Shown one piece after another: positions 44,337 through 52,507 of a stretch of DNA of 64,000 bases. The translations under genes were made by a program, and so were the position numbers. The notes beneath the pieces are model-generated. The model had not been told where the DNA came from, did no database searches, and saw nothing but the letters and a program-made list of their open reading frames with translations. Positions within the stretch are counted from its first letter, which is position 1. Every line of letters begins with the position of its first letter. Source of the stretch: Solirubrobacter pauli (GTDB lineage: Bacteria > Actinomycetota > Thermoleophilia > Solirubrobacterales > Solirubrobacteraceae); assembly GCF_003633755.1 (NCBI RefSeq), contig NZ_RBIL01000001.1, forward strand, positions 3,395,426-3,459,425, read 5' to 3'.

Positions 44337-45614
44337 TCACGGCTGCGGTCGAGCGGGCACTCGCCGCTCCGGCGGTGCGGTGATCGTGTCCGCAGTCGGG
44401 CTGGCGAGCTGTCGCTCGAGGGCCGTGAAGCTGTCGATGAGCTCGGCGGCCTCGAACGCGCGGTTGCGCTGGCCGATGTTGGTCTGCTTGAGCACGCCCG
44501 CTTCGACCAGCCGTGGGATCGCCTCGTTGACCGCCTGGACACTGCGGCCGATGAGCGAAGCGCCGCTCTGCACGGTGATGACCGGGGCTCCAGGGAGCGC
44601 CGCGAGCAGGAGGTCGACCGCCGAGTTCTTGCGCACTCGCCCGAGGCGCTCTCGCCATTCCGTCTGGAGGGCTCGAACTCTGGCCTCGAAGGCATCAGCG
44701 TCCGCGACCGCGCGCTGGCAAGCTCCGGCGAAGAGCGACACCCACGCGTTCATCCCCTCTAAGGCCGCTTCGCTGCTGCGTGATCCCGCGTAGCGCGTGC
44801 GCGTGAGCCCATCGATGTAGTCGCTCGACCAGGTCGCCAGGACGAGCGAGATGGGAGGGACGAACCTCGGCGCGACCCCTCTGCGGCGAAGGATGACGTG
44901 GATCAGCGCACGCCCGGTGCGACCATTGCCGTCCGCGAACGGATGGATCGTCTCGAACTGCGCGTGGGCCAGCGCGGCCTGCGCCACCGCCGGGAGCCGG
45001 TCCTGGTTGCAGAACGCGCAGAGGTCCTGCATCAGCTCGAGCACGTGCCCGGGGGGCGGGGGCACGAACGCCGCGGAGCACGGGTTGAAGCTGCTTCCGC
45101 CAATCCAGTTCTGCTCCTCGCGGATCTTGCCTCCGTGCGGCTCCATGTCAGTGCCTGCGAGCAGGCGCTCGTTCACCGCAAGGAGATCGTCGACCTCCAG
45201 CTCTCTGGCGCCGCTCAGCGTCTCGACGGCCCAGTGCATCGCTTCGACGTTGTTGAGCACCTCCGTCGCGGTCACATCGGGCCGGGCGTCGTCCAAGCTG
45301 CGGGCCAGGTCGGCTCGGAGCAAGCGCCGTCCCCCGACTTCGAGCCCTTCGATCTTCGAGGAGGCGACCGCTTCCGCTCGTAGCAACAGACGTGCCATCG
45401 CTTCGGAGTCGGCGAGCGTCGTGGTCTCCTGGTTGAGCCGACGGATCGCGACCTCGGCGTCGCTGACGTCCGCGGCGGTGTCGCCATCGAATGAGATCGG
45501 CGCGTCGGCGAGGAGGTCCGGTACGTACGCCTCGTAGTCGCAGCCCTGTCGGTCGCGTCGTGAGAGGCTCGACCGCGCGTCGGTCTGCCATTGAAGCTTG
45601 ATCAGCGACGACAC
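44337..45614 (-). CDS. Fic-family AMP/UMP-transferase with C-terminal winged helix
   Basis: 425 residues, GTG start. N-terminal Fic_N-like helices include the inhibitory motif SSKIEG (about 83-88), which matches [S/T]xxxE[G/N] of class II Fic proteins. The catalytic motif HPFADGNGRTGR starts at about residue 224. Residues about 335-425 form a winged helix (AVITVQSGASLIGRSVQAVNEAIPRLVEAGVLKQTN). It probably adenylylates a protein under self-inhibition. A cluster of palindromic sites immediately upstream suggests self-repression through the winged helix. No antitoxin partner is seen. Confidence 0.9.
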   Translation of the reverse strand: MSSLIKLQWQTDARSSLSRRDRQGCDYEAYVPDLLADAPISFDGDTAADVSDAEVAIRRLNQETTTLADSEAMARLLLRAEAVASSKIEGLEVGGRRLLRADLARSLDDARPDVTATEVLNNVEAMHWAVETLSGARELEVDDLLAVNERLLAGTDMEPHGGKIREEQNWIGGSSFNPCSAAFVPPPPGHVLELMQDLCAFCNQDRLPAVAQAALAHAQFETIHPFADGNGRTGRALIHVILRRRGVAPRFVPPISLVLATWSSDYIDGLTRTRYAGSRSSEAALEGMNAWVSLFAGACQRAVADADAFEARVRALQTEWRERLGRVRKNSAVDLLLAALPGAPVITVQSGASLIGRSVQAVNEAIPRLVEAGVLKQTNIGQRNRAFEAAELIDSFTALERQLASPTADTITAPPERRVPARPQP

Positions 45615-45715
45615 TTATTCAAGCTTATCTCGTAACCTTGAACACCGGCGGTATGGCTTACCGAATCTTGCGTCAAACGCGGTGTTATTCAAGCTTACGC
45701 TCGAAGCTTGAATAA
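45591..45715 (-). promoter_or_regulatory. AT-rich operator cluster upstream of the Fic gene
   Basis: The motif TTCAAGCTT/AAGCTTGAA recurs four times: TTGAAGCTTGA (45591-45601, inside the start of the gene), TTATTCAAGCTTA (45615-45627, abutting the start codon), and TTATTCAAGCTT (45685-45696) facing AAGCTTGAATAA (45704-45715), a perfect 12-bp inverted repeat with a 7-nt spacer. The 124-bp gap is markedly A+T-rich against the surroundings. Confidence 0.7.
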
Positions 45716-45738
45716 GGTGGGCGGCGGTCCGAGGTTCG

Positions 45739-46428
45739 TCAATAGGCGACGCGCGTGCTCTCGCACAGGAAGCGCATGAAGTCGCCCGCTGCGGCGCAGC
45801 GCTCCAGGTAGAGGTCGAGGAAGCCGGGCGAGACCACGTCCTCCTCGGTCAGCGGCGAGTACGCGATGAAGTCCTTGCGCTTGAGCTCCTCGATCAGCGG
45901 GTGATCGCGGTCGAAGCCCGCCGGCGGCCGCTTCAGCGCCTCGCCGCCCAGGGTGTACAGGGGCGACAGGCCCTCGACCAGCCCGGTCCAGCGTGCCGGC
46001 TTGCCCGCGATCGCGGTCCGGATCAGGTGCAGGACCTCGCGCTCGGGGTGCCAGGTTCCGCAGGCCATGAACACGTTGCCCGGCTCGAGGTGCAGGTAGA
46101 AGCCGGGCGCGTGGACGTCGCGGGTGCGGGCGTGGCGGAACTGGATGCCGGTGTGGGTCTTGTACGGCGTCTTGTCCTTGGAGAAGCGGGTGTCGCGGTA
46201 GATGCGGAACACGGACCCGCCGGTCGTGCGCGCGTCGGCGACGAAGTGCGGGCTGATCTCCTCCGGCAGTCGCATGCCGACGTCCTCGACGAAGGCCAGC
46301 GCCGGCTCTTGGACCTCGGCGACGTACCGGTCCTTGTTGTCGGCGAACCAGGAGCGGTCGTTGTTCGCGGCGAGGTCGCGCAGGAACGTGAACAGCGCGG
46401 GCGAGAACGAGGGCTCGAGATCGGTCAC
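45739..46428 (-). CDS. DUF2461 domain protein
   Basis: About 229 residues from GTG 46428; a longer frame to GTG 46461 is possible, but family members begin close to the FLRDLAANNDRSWFADNKDRY segment. Other landmarks are FRIYRDTRFSKDKTPYKTHTGIQFRH, YLHLEPGNVFMACGTWHP and RKDFIAYSPL. DUF2461/TIGR02453 proteins are widespread and cytoplasmic, with no established function. Confidence 0.85.
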   Translation of the reverse strand: MTDLEPSFSPALFTFLRDLAANNDRSWFADNKDRYVAEVQEPALAFVEDVGMRLPEEISPHFVADARTTGGSVFRIYRDTRFSKDKTPYKTHTGIQFRHARTRDVHAPGFYLHLEPGNVFMACGTWHPEREVLHLIRTAIAGKPARWTGLVEGLSPLYTLGGEALKRPPAGFDRDHPLIEELKRKDFIAYSPLTEEDVVSPGFLDLYLERCAAAGDFMRFLCESTRVAY

Positions 46429-46489
46429 GCAGACATCATGGCCAACGACGATCGGTGACACGTGTAAGTCCGCTCGCTAACCAGGACCG

Positions 46490-46517
46490 TTGACACCGTC
46501 CTACTGAGCCGTAAGGT
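46490..46517 (+). promoter_or_regulatory. Sigma-70-type promoter of the secreted esterase gene
   Basis: TTGACA (46490-46495) and TAAGGT (46512-46517) are 16 bp apart. The predicted start of transcription (about 46524) is just before a stable hairpin leader. Confidence 0.6.
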
Positions 46518-46525
46518 TGCGACGA

Positions 46526-46565
46526 CTGCCGGGGAGAGCCGCGATCAGGGGGTCGCGGACGGCAG
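46526..46565 (+). promoter_or_regulatory. Structured 5' leader hairpin
   Basis: Outer pair CTGCCG (46526-46531)/CGGCAG (46560-46565), inner pair CCGCGA (46539-46544)/TCGCGG (46553-46558), with an asymmetric GGGAGAG internal loop. It forms the very 5' end of the predicted mRNA. Possible mRNA stabiliser or regulator; it does not match a riboswitch class that I recognise. Confidence 0.4.
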
Positions 46566-46585
46566 CACCAAAGGGAGGCAAGACC

Positions 46586-47953
46586 TTGCGTTTCATCGTG
46601 CTCGCGCTCGTCGCGCTGGCCGCACTCGTGCCCACGACGACGGCGACCGCGGCGCCGGCACCCGCGCCGCCGAACACCATCGTCCGCACGGACGTCATCA
46701 CCGACGTGCACCCGTTCGGCTGGAAGGTCGCGGCCGTCGCGATCGAGTACCGCAGCAACATCAACCTCGGGAGCGCCGACATCCCGAACAGCGCGTTCAC
46801 GGTCAACGCGACCGCCAACGGGGCGACTGCGCCGCGTACGGTCGTCGACGTCTACACCAACAACGCCGCCGAGATCGACACCCGCGGGCCGAAGGGCACG
46901 CCGGGCAAGTTCCTGATCATCGAGCTGAGCTCGGACGACCGCAACTCCGGTGCGCTCGTCTACGCGGGGGGCCGCAACGAGCCGATCCCGCTCACCGGCG
47001 CGTACAGCGTTCGCCAGACCGCGGACATCACGGACGCCAACGGCAAGGTCCGTCTGAAGGCCGCGCCGTACGCCATCACCAGCCAGGGCCAGATCAACCC
47101 GATCGTCGACGACTTCATCAGCGGCACGTACACCGACAGCACCGGGTACGCGCTCAACTTCCGCCTGTACACGCCGCAGGCCCGGCCGGAGTACCGCAAG
47201 GACGGCTTCCCGCTCGTGCTCTTCCTGCACGGTGGGGGCGAGCGCGGCGCGAACAACATCACGCAGATCACCGCCAACGAGGGCGCGGCGGCGTTCGCGG
47301 CGCCGGACCGGCAGGCGAGCGACCCGAGCTACATCCTCGCCGCGCAGGTCCCGGTCGGCTCGAGCTGGACGACGCCCGCGCAGCAGGCGGCGCTGATGGA
47401 GCTGCTGGACACGATCGTCGCCGGCAACCCGATCGACAAGGACCGCCTCTACGTCACGGGCATGTCGATGGGCGGCATCGGCACGTTCGACCTGCTCCCG
47501 AAGTACGCCGACAAGTTCGCCGGCGCGCTGCCGATCGCGGCGGCGGGCGACGCGACGAAGATGCCACTGATCAAGGACGTGCCGATCTGGGCGACGCACT
47601 CGATCGACGACCCGACCGTCAACTACACGACCGGGACGCTGGCGCTGATGAACGCGCTGGACGCCGCGGGCGCGCTCGTCACGCGCGCGCAGTGGGCCGG
47701 GAACCTGCCCGAGCTGCAGGCCGAGGCCGAGGCGCTGCGCCAGTACGCGCAGGCTGAAGCCGCCGGCAGCCACACGCTACTCACGGCCTACACGCCCGGC
47801 ACCACACCGGTCAACGCCCACTGGTCGTGGGTCCCGACCTACCTCAACGACGTGATGCTCGACTGGCTGTTCGACCAAGACCTGCAGGACCGGCCGGCGC
47901 CGACCACGACGTCGGTGACCGCGACGACGCAGGTCGTCGGCATCGCGGACTAA
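46586..47953 (+). CDS. Secreted alpha/beta-hydrolase (esterase / prolyl-oligopeptidase-like)
   Basis: 455 residues from TTG 46586, chosen because GGGAGG lies 7-8 nt upstream and it begins a signal peptide (MRFIVLALVALAALVPTTT). An N-terminal beta-rich region (about 30-180) precedes an alpha/beta-hydrolase domain: FPLVLFLHGGGERG (oxyanion region), DRLYVTGMSMGGIGTFDLL (nucleophile Ser), ATHSIDDPTVNY (acid) and a late His near NAHWSW. It looks like the phospholipase/carboxylesterase type often found with PHB depolymerases. Likely extracellular; substrate unknown. Confidence 0.82.
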   Translation: MRFIVLALVALAALVPTTTATAAPAPAPPNTIVRTDVITDVHPFGWKVAAVAIEYRSNINLGSADIPNSAFTVNATANGATAPRTVVDVYTNNAAEIDTRGPKGTPGKFLIIELSSDDRNSGALVYAGGRNEPIPLTGAYSVRQTADITDANGKVRLKAAPYAITSQGQINPIVDDFISGTYTDSTGYALNFRLYTPQARPEYRKDGFPLVLFLHGGGERGANNITQITANEGAAAFAAPDRQASDPSYILAAQVPVGSSWTTPAQQAALMELLDTIVAGNPIDKDRLYVTGMSMGGIGTFDLLPKYADKFAGALPIAAAGDATKMPLIKDVPIWATHSIDDPTVNYTTGTLALMNALDAAGALVTRAQWAGNLPELQAEAEALRQYAQAEAAGSHTLLTAYTPGTTPVNAHWSWVPTYLNDVMLDWLFDQDLQDRPAPTTTSVTATTQVVGIAD

Positions 47954-47966
47954 GACCTCCTCCACC

Positions 47967-47992
47967 GAGCGGGTGCCTTCGGGCGCCCGCTC
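47967..47992. terminator. Strong hairpin terminator, UUCG-type loop
   Basis: An 11-bp stem (47967-47977 with 47982-47992) closes a TTCG loop. It lies between the convergent esterase and DUF3140 genes and overlaps the stop of the latter by 2 bp, so it can serve both. Confidence 0.75.
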
Positions 47993-48311
47993 ACCTAAGC
48001 GGGTCGTGCCCCCAGTTCATGAGGGAGTAGCGCCAGCGGGAGTGCGCTTTGTCCTTCTCAGGCCCGCCCTGGGCGGTGTGGCGCTTGACGTACCCGACGA
48101 CCTTGCGCATGTGGGCGTAGTCGTCATTGGTCAGGTCGTCCTTCTTCGTGCGCTTGATCTCGACGATCCGCCGACCGGAGTGATGGCCGACCGACTCGCC
48201 CTCGCCCCAGCCGACGGCCTTGGACTCGTCGGTCGCGAGCCAGTCCTCGAGCTCCTTCGGGGCCATGTTCACGGCATCCTCGAAGTCGCCGCGGATGTCG
48301 TCCGCGGTCAC
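47991..48311 (-). CDS. DUF3140 domain protein
   Basis: 106 residues, GTG start. Conserved DUF3140 segments: FEDAVNMAPKELEDWLATDESKAVGW and GHHSGRRIVEIKRTKKDDLTNDDYAHMRKVVGYVKRH, ending in HSRWRYSLMNWGHDP. Very charged, probably cytoplasmic; function unknown. It overlaps the DUF2945 gene by 4 bp; the DUF2945-DUF3140 pair is a recurring neighbourhood. Confidence 0.85.
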   Translation of the reverse strand: MTADDIRGDFEDAVNMAPKELEDWLATDESKAVGWGEGESVGHHSGRRIVEIKRTKKDDLTNDDYAHMRKVVGYVKRHTAQGGPEKDKAHSRWRYSLMNWGHDPLR

Positions 48312-48523
48312 GAGCGCTTCTTCAGGGCCGACGGCTTGTGAACGGCCTCGCCGCCGCCCTTCTCGCTCTTGACGAGGTACTGCGGCTCGTCCTTGGAGGC
48401 CTTGACCTTGCGCCCGCCCGCCTCGGTGTCCGAGGTGATCTTGCGCTCGACCACGCCCGGCGTGTCGTCCTGGCCGTGCGAGCTCCACACGACCTTGTCG
48501 CCCTTCTTGAACTCGTCGGCCAT
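48308..48523 (-). CDS. DUF2945 (HVA1/TUDOR-like) small protein
   Basis: 71 residues: FKKGDKVVWSSHGQDDTPGVVERKIT and DEPQYLVKSEKGGGEAVHKPSAL match the small Tudor-like DUF2945 fold. First gene of a two-gene unit with DUF3140. Members are linked to stress and hypervirulence-associated proteins in fungi, but the bacterial role is unknown. Confidence 0.87.
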   Translation of the reverse strand: MADEFKKGDKVVWSSHGQDDTPGVVERKITSDTEAGGRKVKASKDEPQYLVKSEKGGGEAVHKPSALKKRS

Positions 48524-48570
48524 GGGCGAGACCTACCCACTGCAGGTCTCGCCCGTGTGCCAGCTTCGCG

Positions 48571-50727
48571 CTACCGGTACACGACCTCGCGCTCGGGCTC
48601 GTCGACGGTCGCGCGCTCCTCGGGCGGCTCGATGTTCAGGTGCGGCAGGCGCTTGTCAAGCCACGCGGGCATCCACCACATGGCCGGACCGGCGAGGTGC
48701 ATGACCGCCGGCAGCAGCAGGAGCCGGATGATGAACGCGTCGATGAAGATGGCCGACGCGAAGCCGACGCCCATCATCGCCAGCGCCCGCTCGTTGCCGA
48801 TCGCGAAGGCGCCGAAGACCGCGATCATGATGATCGCCGCCGCCGTGACGACCCGGCCGGTCATCGCCAGGCCGTGCTGGACGGCGTACTTGGCGTCGCG
48901 CGTGTGCGTCCACTCCTCGTGCATGCGGGACACGAGGAAGACCTCGTAGTCCATGCTCAGCCCGAAGACCACCGCGAACACCATGATCGGCAGGAACGAC
49001 TCGATCGGGCCGGTGGCATCGCCGAACAGGCTGGCGAAGTTGCCGTCCTGGAAGATCAGCGTCACGACGCCGAACGCACCGGCGATCGACAGCAGGTTGA
49101 AGACGCCGGCCTTGACCGGGATCAGCAGCGAGCGGAAGACGATCGCGAGCAGCAACAGCGAGAGCCCGACGACGACGCCGATGAACAGCGGCAGCTTGTC
49201 CCGGATGGTCTGGGAGAAGTCGAGGTTGCTCGCGGTGGTGCCGCCGATCGAGATGCGCGCGCCGGTCGCGTCCGCCACTGGCGGGAGCGTGGTGCTGCGG
49301 GCCGTCCGCACCGTCTCGTCCGTGCGCTCGTCCTGCGGCGTGGTCGTCGGGTAGGCGATAATCGTCGCGGTGTCGCCCGCCTCGTTGAGCTGCGGCGGGA
49401 GCACCTGGGCGATACCGTCCTGCTTGCCGAGCGCCTCGGTGATCTGGTCGAGCGCGGCGGTGTCGCCGGGCTCCGGGAGCTCGACGCCCAGCAGCAGCGG
49501 CGCGTTGAAGCCCGCGCCGAAGCCTTCCTTGAGCAGGTCGTACGCGACGCGCGCCGTGTCGTCGGACTTGTACGTGCTCGCGTCGCTGGTCGCCAGCCGC
49601 ATGTGCAGCGCCGGAGCGGCGAGGGCGAGCAGCACCGCGAGGGCGATGATCGCGACCGGCGCGGGGCGCCGGGCGACGAAGCCGCTCCAGCGCGCGGAGA
49701 AGCCGGCCTCGGTGTCGGCGCCCTGGGTGGCGGGCTTCACGCGCCCGCCGATCTTGCTCAGCAGCGCCGGGATCAGCGTCAGCGCGCCGGCCATCGTGGC
49801 CAGCACGGAGAGCGCGGCGGCGATCGCCGGGCCGTAGAGGAACGAGATCCCGAGCAGCATCATGCCGAGCATCGCGATCACGACGACGATGCCGGCGAAC
49901 AGCACGGCGCGGCCGGAGGTGTCGATGGCGATCAGCGTCGCCTCGCGCACATCCCGCCCGCCGCCGCGCTCGAGCCGGAAGCGGTTGAGGATCAGCAGCG
50001 CGTAGTCGATGCCGACGCCGATGCCGATCATGGCGGCGAGCTGCGGCGCCCAGTCGACGACGTCGATCGCGCGCGTGGCGACCACCGCGGTCAGCGAGAG
50101 GCTGACGACCATCGCGAACAGCGCGTTCAGGAGCGGCAGCCCCATGGCGATGATGCCGAGCGTCAGGAAGAGCACGATCGCCGCGACCAGGATGCCGATC
50201 ATCTCGCCGGCCCCGCCCGTCTCGGCGGTCGACCAGTGGATGATGTCGCCGCCCAGCGCGACCTGCACGCCGTCCTGGCCGTCCAGCTTGAGCACGTTCT
50301 CCGTCATCGTCTTGACCGGCACCGGGTCGACGTCGCCCGGCGGCTCCTTGAACTGGATCTGCGCGAAGGTGATCCGGCCGTCCTTGGAGACCGGGGCGCC
50401 CTTCGCGAACGGGTCGGCGACGGCGAGCACCTCGGGTGACCGCTTGATCTCGGCGACGACGCGCTCGATCGTCGGGCGGTGAGCGGCGTCGAGGACGGCG
50501 CCGTCCTTGACGGCGAAGACGACGTTCGCGGTGTCACCCGACTGCTGCGGGAACTTCTCCTGCAGCAGGTCGTAGGTGCGCTGCGATTCCGTGCCGGGCA
50601 GGTTGAAGTTGTTGACGAACTCGCCGGCGGCGGTCACCCAGAGCCCGATGGCGACGACGAATGCGGCGAGCCAGACACCGAGGACGGTGCGGCGGCGGTC
50701 GTGGGACCAGGCGGCGAGCTTGCGCAT
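48571..50727 (-). CDS. MMPL/RND-family transporter
   Basis: 718 residues with about 12 membrane helices in two halves, each with a large extracytoplasmic loop (about 40-170 and 390-520). Segments typical of MmpL/YdfJ: GVGIDYALLILNRFRLE, GLSMDYEVFLVSRMHEEW and the repeated SxxAxxxxDx transmembrane motifs. It exports lipids or small amphiphiles using the proton gradient. A leaderless-type TAGGTT lies 6 nt before its start on the minus strand. Confidence 0.92.
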   Translation of the reverse strand: MRKLAAWSHDRRRTVLGVWLAAFVVAIGLWVTAAGEFVNNFNLPGTESQRTYDLLQEKFPQQSGDTANVVFAVKDGAVLDAAHRPTIERVVAEIKRSPEVLAVADPFAKGAPVSKDGRITFAQIQFKEPPGDVDPVPVKTMTENVLKLDGQDGVQVALGGDIIHWSTAETGGAGEMIGILVAAIVLFLTLGIIAMGLPLLNALFAMVVSLSLTAVVATRAIDVVDWAPQLAAMIGIGVGIDYALLILNRFRLERGGGRDVREATLIAIDTSGRAVLFAGIVVVIAMLGMMLLGISFLYGPAIAAALSVLATMAGALTLIPALLSKIGGRVKPATQGADTEAGFSARWSGFVARRPAPVAIIALAVLLALAAPALHMRLATSDASTYKSDDTARVAYDLLKEGFGAGFNAPLLLGVELPEPGDTAALDQITEALGKQDGIAQVLPPQLNEAGDTATIIAYPTTTPQDERTDETVRTARSTTLPPVADATGARISIGGTTASNLDFSQTIRDKLPLFIGVVVGLSLLLLAIVFRSLLIPVKAGVFNLLSIAGAFGVVTLIFQDGNFASLFGDATGPIESFLPIMVFAVVFGLSMDYEVFLVSRMHEEWTHTRDAKYAVQHGLAMTGRVVTAAAIIMIAVFGAFAIGNERALAMMGVGFASAIFIDAFIIRLLLLPAVMHLAGPAMWWMPAWLDKRLPHLNIEPPEERATVDEPEREVVYR

Positions 50728-50733
50728 GCGCGA

Positions 50734-50739
50734 AACCTA
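50734..50739 (-). promoter_or_regulatory. -10 element (TAGGTT, minus strand) of the MMPL gene
   Basis: TAGGTT is followed by 6 nt and then the ATG at 50727 on the minus strand. The same hexamer is in the arms of the palindromic repeat at 12.6 kb. Confidence 0.45.
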
Positions 50740-50828
50740 AAGCGAAGATGAAGCGATCTCGCCGGGGTTGTCCGTAGGGCGAAGTAGAGGTGGCACCCGT
50801 TCTCGGCCTCCTGTCAACCCCCGGTTCG

Positions 50829-51233
50829 TCAGCGTCGTCGCGCCCACGCAGTGATGGCCATGCCGGTGAACCCGACGCTCGTCGCCACGAACGAGGCTGC
50901 CGCCGCGGCCCGGTACTCGGGGCGCTGGTCGGCGTCCGGCTTGAAGGCGAGTGGCAGGAACAGCAGGGCGTTGGTCCACGCGCCGACGCCCAGCGCCGCA
51001 GCGACGGGGCGCGGCGCGTCGGGAACCGCCGTCGCGCAGGCGACGGTCGCCGTCCCGAGGATCGCCATGTCCAGGTGCCACTGGCGAACCCGCGCGGCGC
51101 TCTTGATGCCGACGTCCCGAACTCGCTCGGGCTGCTGACGCGCGAACGTGTACACCCAGCCGGACAGCGCACCGGCGGCGAGCTCGGTCAGGCCGGAGGC
51201 GAGCAGCAGCGACGGGCGAGCGGGCGAGGGCAT
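50829..51233 (-). CDS. Four-helix membrane protein of unknown function
   Basis: 134 residues from ATG 51233. About four hydrophobic helices: LLLASGLTELAAGALSGWVYTF, WHLDMAILGTATVACATAV, AALGVGAWTNALLFLPLAF and ASFVATSVGFTGMAITAW. It ends 101 bp upstream of the MMPL start on the same strand. A family name was not recognised; small four-helix proteins of this type are sometimes called HabA-like, but this was not established. Confidence 0.6.
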   Translation of the reverse strand: MPSPARPSLLLASGLTELAAGALSGWVYTFARQQPERVRDVGIKSAARVRQWHLDMAILGTATVACATAVPDAPRPVAAALGVGAWTNALLFLPLAFKPDADQRPEYRAAAAASFVATSVGFTGMAITAWARRR

Positions 51234-51261
51234 CGGCGGAGACTGGCAGACTGCAGGAGGG

Positions 51262-51522
51262 ATGCGGGACGATGTGAAGCTGGTGCTGGTACGGGTGACG
51301 TTGCCCGCGACCGTGTTCGTCGCGGGGCTGATCCTGATCATCATCGGCGGTGAGATCGCGCAAGGGGCGGGCGTGTTCCTGATCGGCTCGTCGATCCTCG
51401 GCGCGCTCGCGAACGCGTACATGCGCCTCGCCTTGCAGAGCAACGAGGATCGTGAGCGCGAAGAGGCGCGACGGCAGTTCATGGAGAAGCACGGCCGCTG
51501 GCCTCGGCGTGACGAGATCTGA
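51262..51522 (+). CDS. Small two-helix membrane protein
   Basis: 86 residues; ATG 51262 follows GGAGG very closely, so a later in-frame GTG at 51274 is an alternative start. Two membrane helices (LPATVFVAGLILIIIGG; GVFLIGSSILGALANAYMRL) are followed by a charged tail (NEDREREEARRQFMEKHGRWP). Function unknown. Divergent from the preceding membrane-protein gene. Confidence 0.6.
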   Translation: MRDDVKLVLVRVTLPATVFVAGLILIIIGGEIAQGAGVFLIGSSILGALANAYMRLALQSNEDREREEARRQFMEKHGRWPRRDEI

Positions 51523-51548
51523 GCGCGACGAGCTCCCGTCCCGCGGCA

Positions 51549-51896
51549 TCAGAGGCTCCGTCCGTGCGAGGAGCGGACCGTGCGGACGCCACGTCCGCGC
51601 TGCTCGGCCACGGCTGCGGCGCGCTCGAGGTCGTCGAGGATCACCGCGAGCGTCGTGCGCGCGAGCGCGCTCGCGCGCATGAACTCCTCGGGTGGCGTGG
51701 CGGCCAGCCGCACGCCGACGGTCCCCATCGCCATCGCGACGACGTCGTGCCGGGCCTCTTCGATCGGGGCGCCCGTCGCCTCGACGACGGCCTCGGCGAG
51801 GTTCTCGACGAGGCCGACGACGGTGTGGCCGACGTTGAGCAACTGCACGACGAACTCGGTGACGTGTGGGGGCGGGAGCATGTCCATGCCCACCAT
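51549..51896 (-). CDS. Small helical protein of unknown function, possible relative of the 54266-54631 protein
   Basis: 115 residues, all-helical by appearance: PPPHVTEFVVQLLNVGHTVVGLVENLAEAVVEATG, then VVAMAMGTVGVRLAATPPEEFMRASALARTTLAVILDDLERA. The start TPP/PPP-HV-E-V-LL followed by V-L pattern resembles the protein at 54266-54631. It is divergent from an unknown-family gene (51999) across a 102-bp regulatory gap. Function unknown. Confidence 0.6.
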   Translation of the reverse strand: MVGMDMLPPPHVTEFVVQLLNVGHTVVGLVENLAEAVVEATGAPIEEARHDVVAMAMGTVGVRLAATPPEEFMRASALARTTLAVILDDLERAAAVAEQRGRGVRTVRSSHGRSL

Positions 51897-51945
51897 AGGT
51901 CCGCGGTCCGGGAATCTCTGCAACAAAAGTGCACCAAAACTGTGA

Positions 51946-51958
51946 CTTTTCACGCGCG
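51946..51958 (+). promoter_or_regulatory. Shared upstream element CTTTTCACGCGCG
   Basis: Begins 53 bp before ATG 51999, at the same distance as its counterpart (43468) before the paralogue. Within this divergent gap AAAAGT (51924-51929) and ACTTTT also form an inverted repeat. Confidence 0.5.
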
Positions 51959-51998
51959 GTCGGTGGCGATCGGCGGGACGCGTGGGACGGTGCCGAAC

Positions 51999-52499
51999 AT
52001 GATCAACGAACGCGAGATCGTCAGCGCGCAGGACAGCGTCGCGCTGCTCAGAGAAGGCATCGCGGTGCTCTCGGTGGAAGAGCACGAGGGACGCATCCAG
52101 GTGGGGGTGTCCGGGCGGGACGACGAGCGCGTGCGCCGACGGGTGGTCGAGCGGCTCGGGGACGTGGACGTCTGGGTCGTCGGCGACGTGTCGCGCCAGC
52201 TCAGGCCACGGGCGGCGTCGTCGTACATGCCCGAGGACGGCAACGTGCTGCACCTGCGCTACGTCGTGCAGGGCGGCCAGCACGTGGACGAGATCGTCAC
52301 CGCCGAGGACGACGCCGCCGTGGTGGTGTTCGGCTGCATCTGCATGTCGGTGGTCGGGGACGAAGGGCCACCGATCGACGCGCCGGCGTTCGTCATGCTC
52401 GAGCGGCCGCTCGGCGGCCGGACGGTGATCGACGGCGTCAGCGGCACGCCGCTGCCGTTCCGCAACGTCTACGAGGGGATCGGGGAGCCGTTGGGCTAG
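51999..52499 (+). CDS. Unrecognised small protein, paralogue of the 43521-44042 gene
   Basis: 166 residues. Conserved with the first copy: SVALLREGIAVLSVEEHEG, LHLRYVVQGGQHVDEIVTAEDDAAVVVF, a Cys region (GCICMSV), MLERPLGGRTVIDGV and PLPFRNVYEGI. Acidic and probably soluble. No known family recognised. Convergent with the Lrp-type regulator (8-bp gap). The paralogues are clearly diverged in the N-terminal half, so they are not a recent duplication. Confidence 0.7.
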   Translation: MINEREIVSAQDSVALLREGIAVLSVEEHEGRIQVGVSGRDDERVRRRVVERLGDVDVWVVGDVSRQLRPRAASSYMPEDGNVLHLRYVVQGGQHVDEIVTAEDDAAVVVFGCICMSVVGDEGPPIDAPAFVMLERPLGGRTVIDGVSGTPLPFRNVYEGIGEPLG

Positions 52500-52507
52500 G
52501 TCCTGCC

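Noticed and set aside
44337-45715. Fic toxin-antitoxin module
   Set aside because: No separate antitoxin gene; the inhibitory SxxxEG motif is within the Fic protein itself.
46526-46585. Cyclic di-AMP or cyclic di-GMP riboswitch before the secreted esterase
   Set aside because: The leader is too short and lacks the conserved cores; only a hairpin with an internal loop is supported.
50731-50742. Further copy of the AACCTAAAGGGGT palindrome
   Set aside because: Only AAACCTAAAG is present, without the second arm; it is explained by the TAGGTT -10 element of the MMPL gene.
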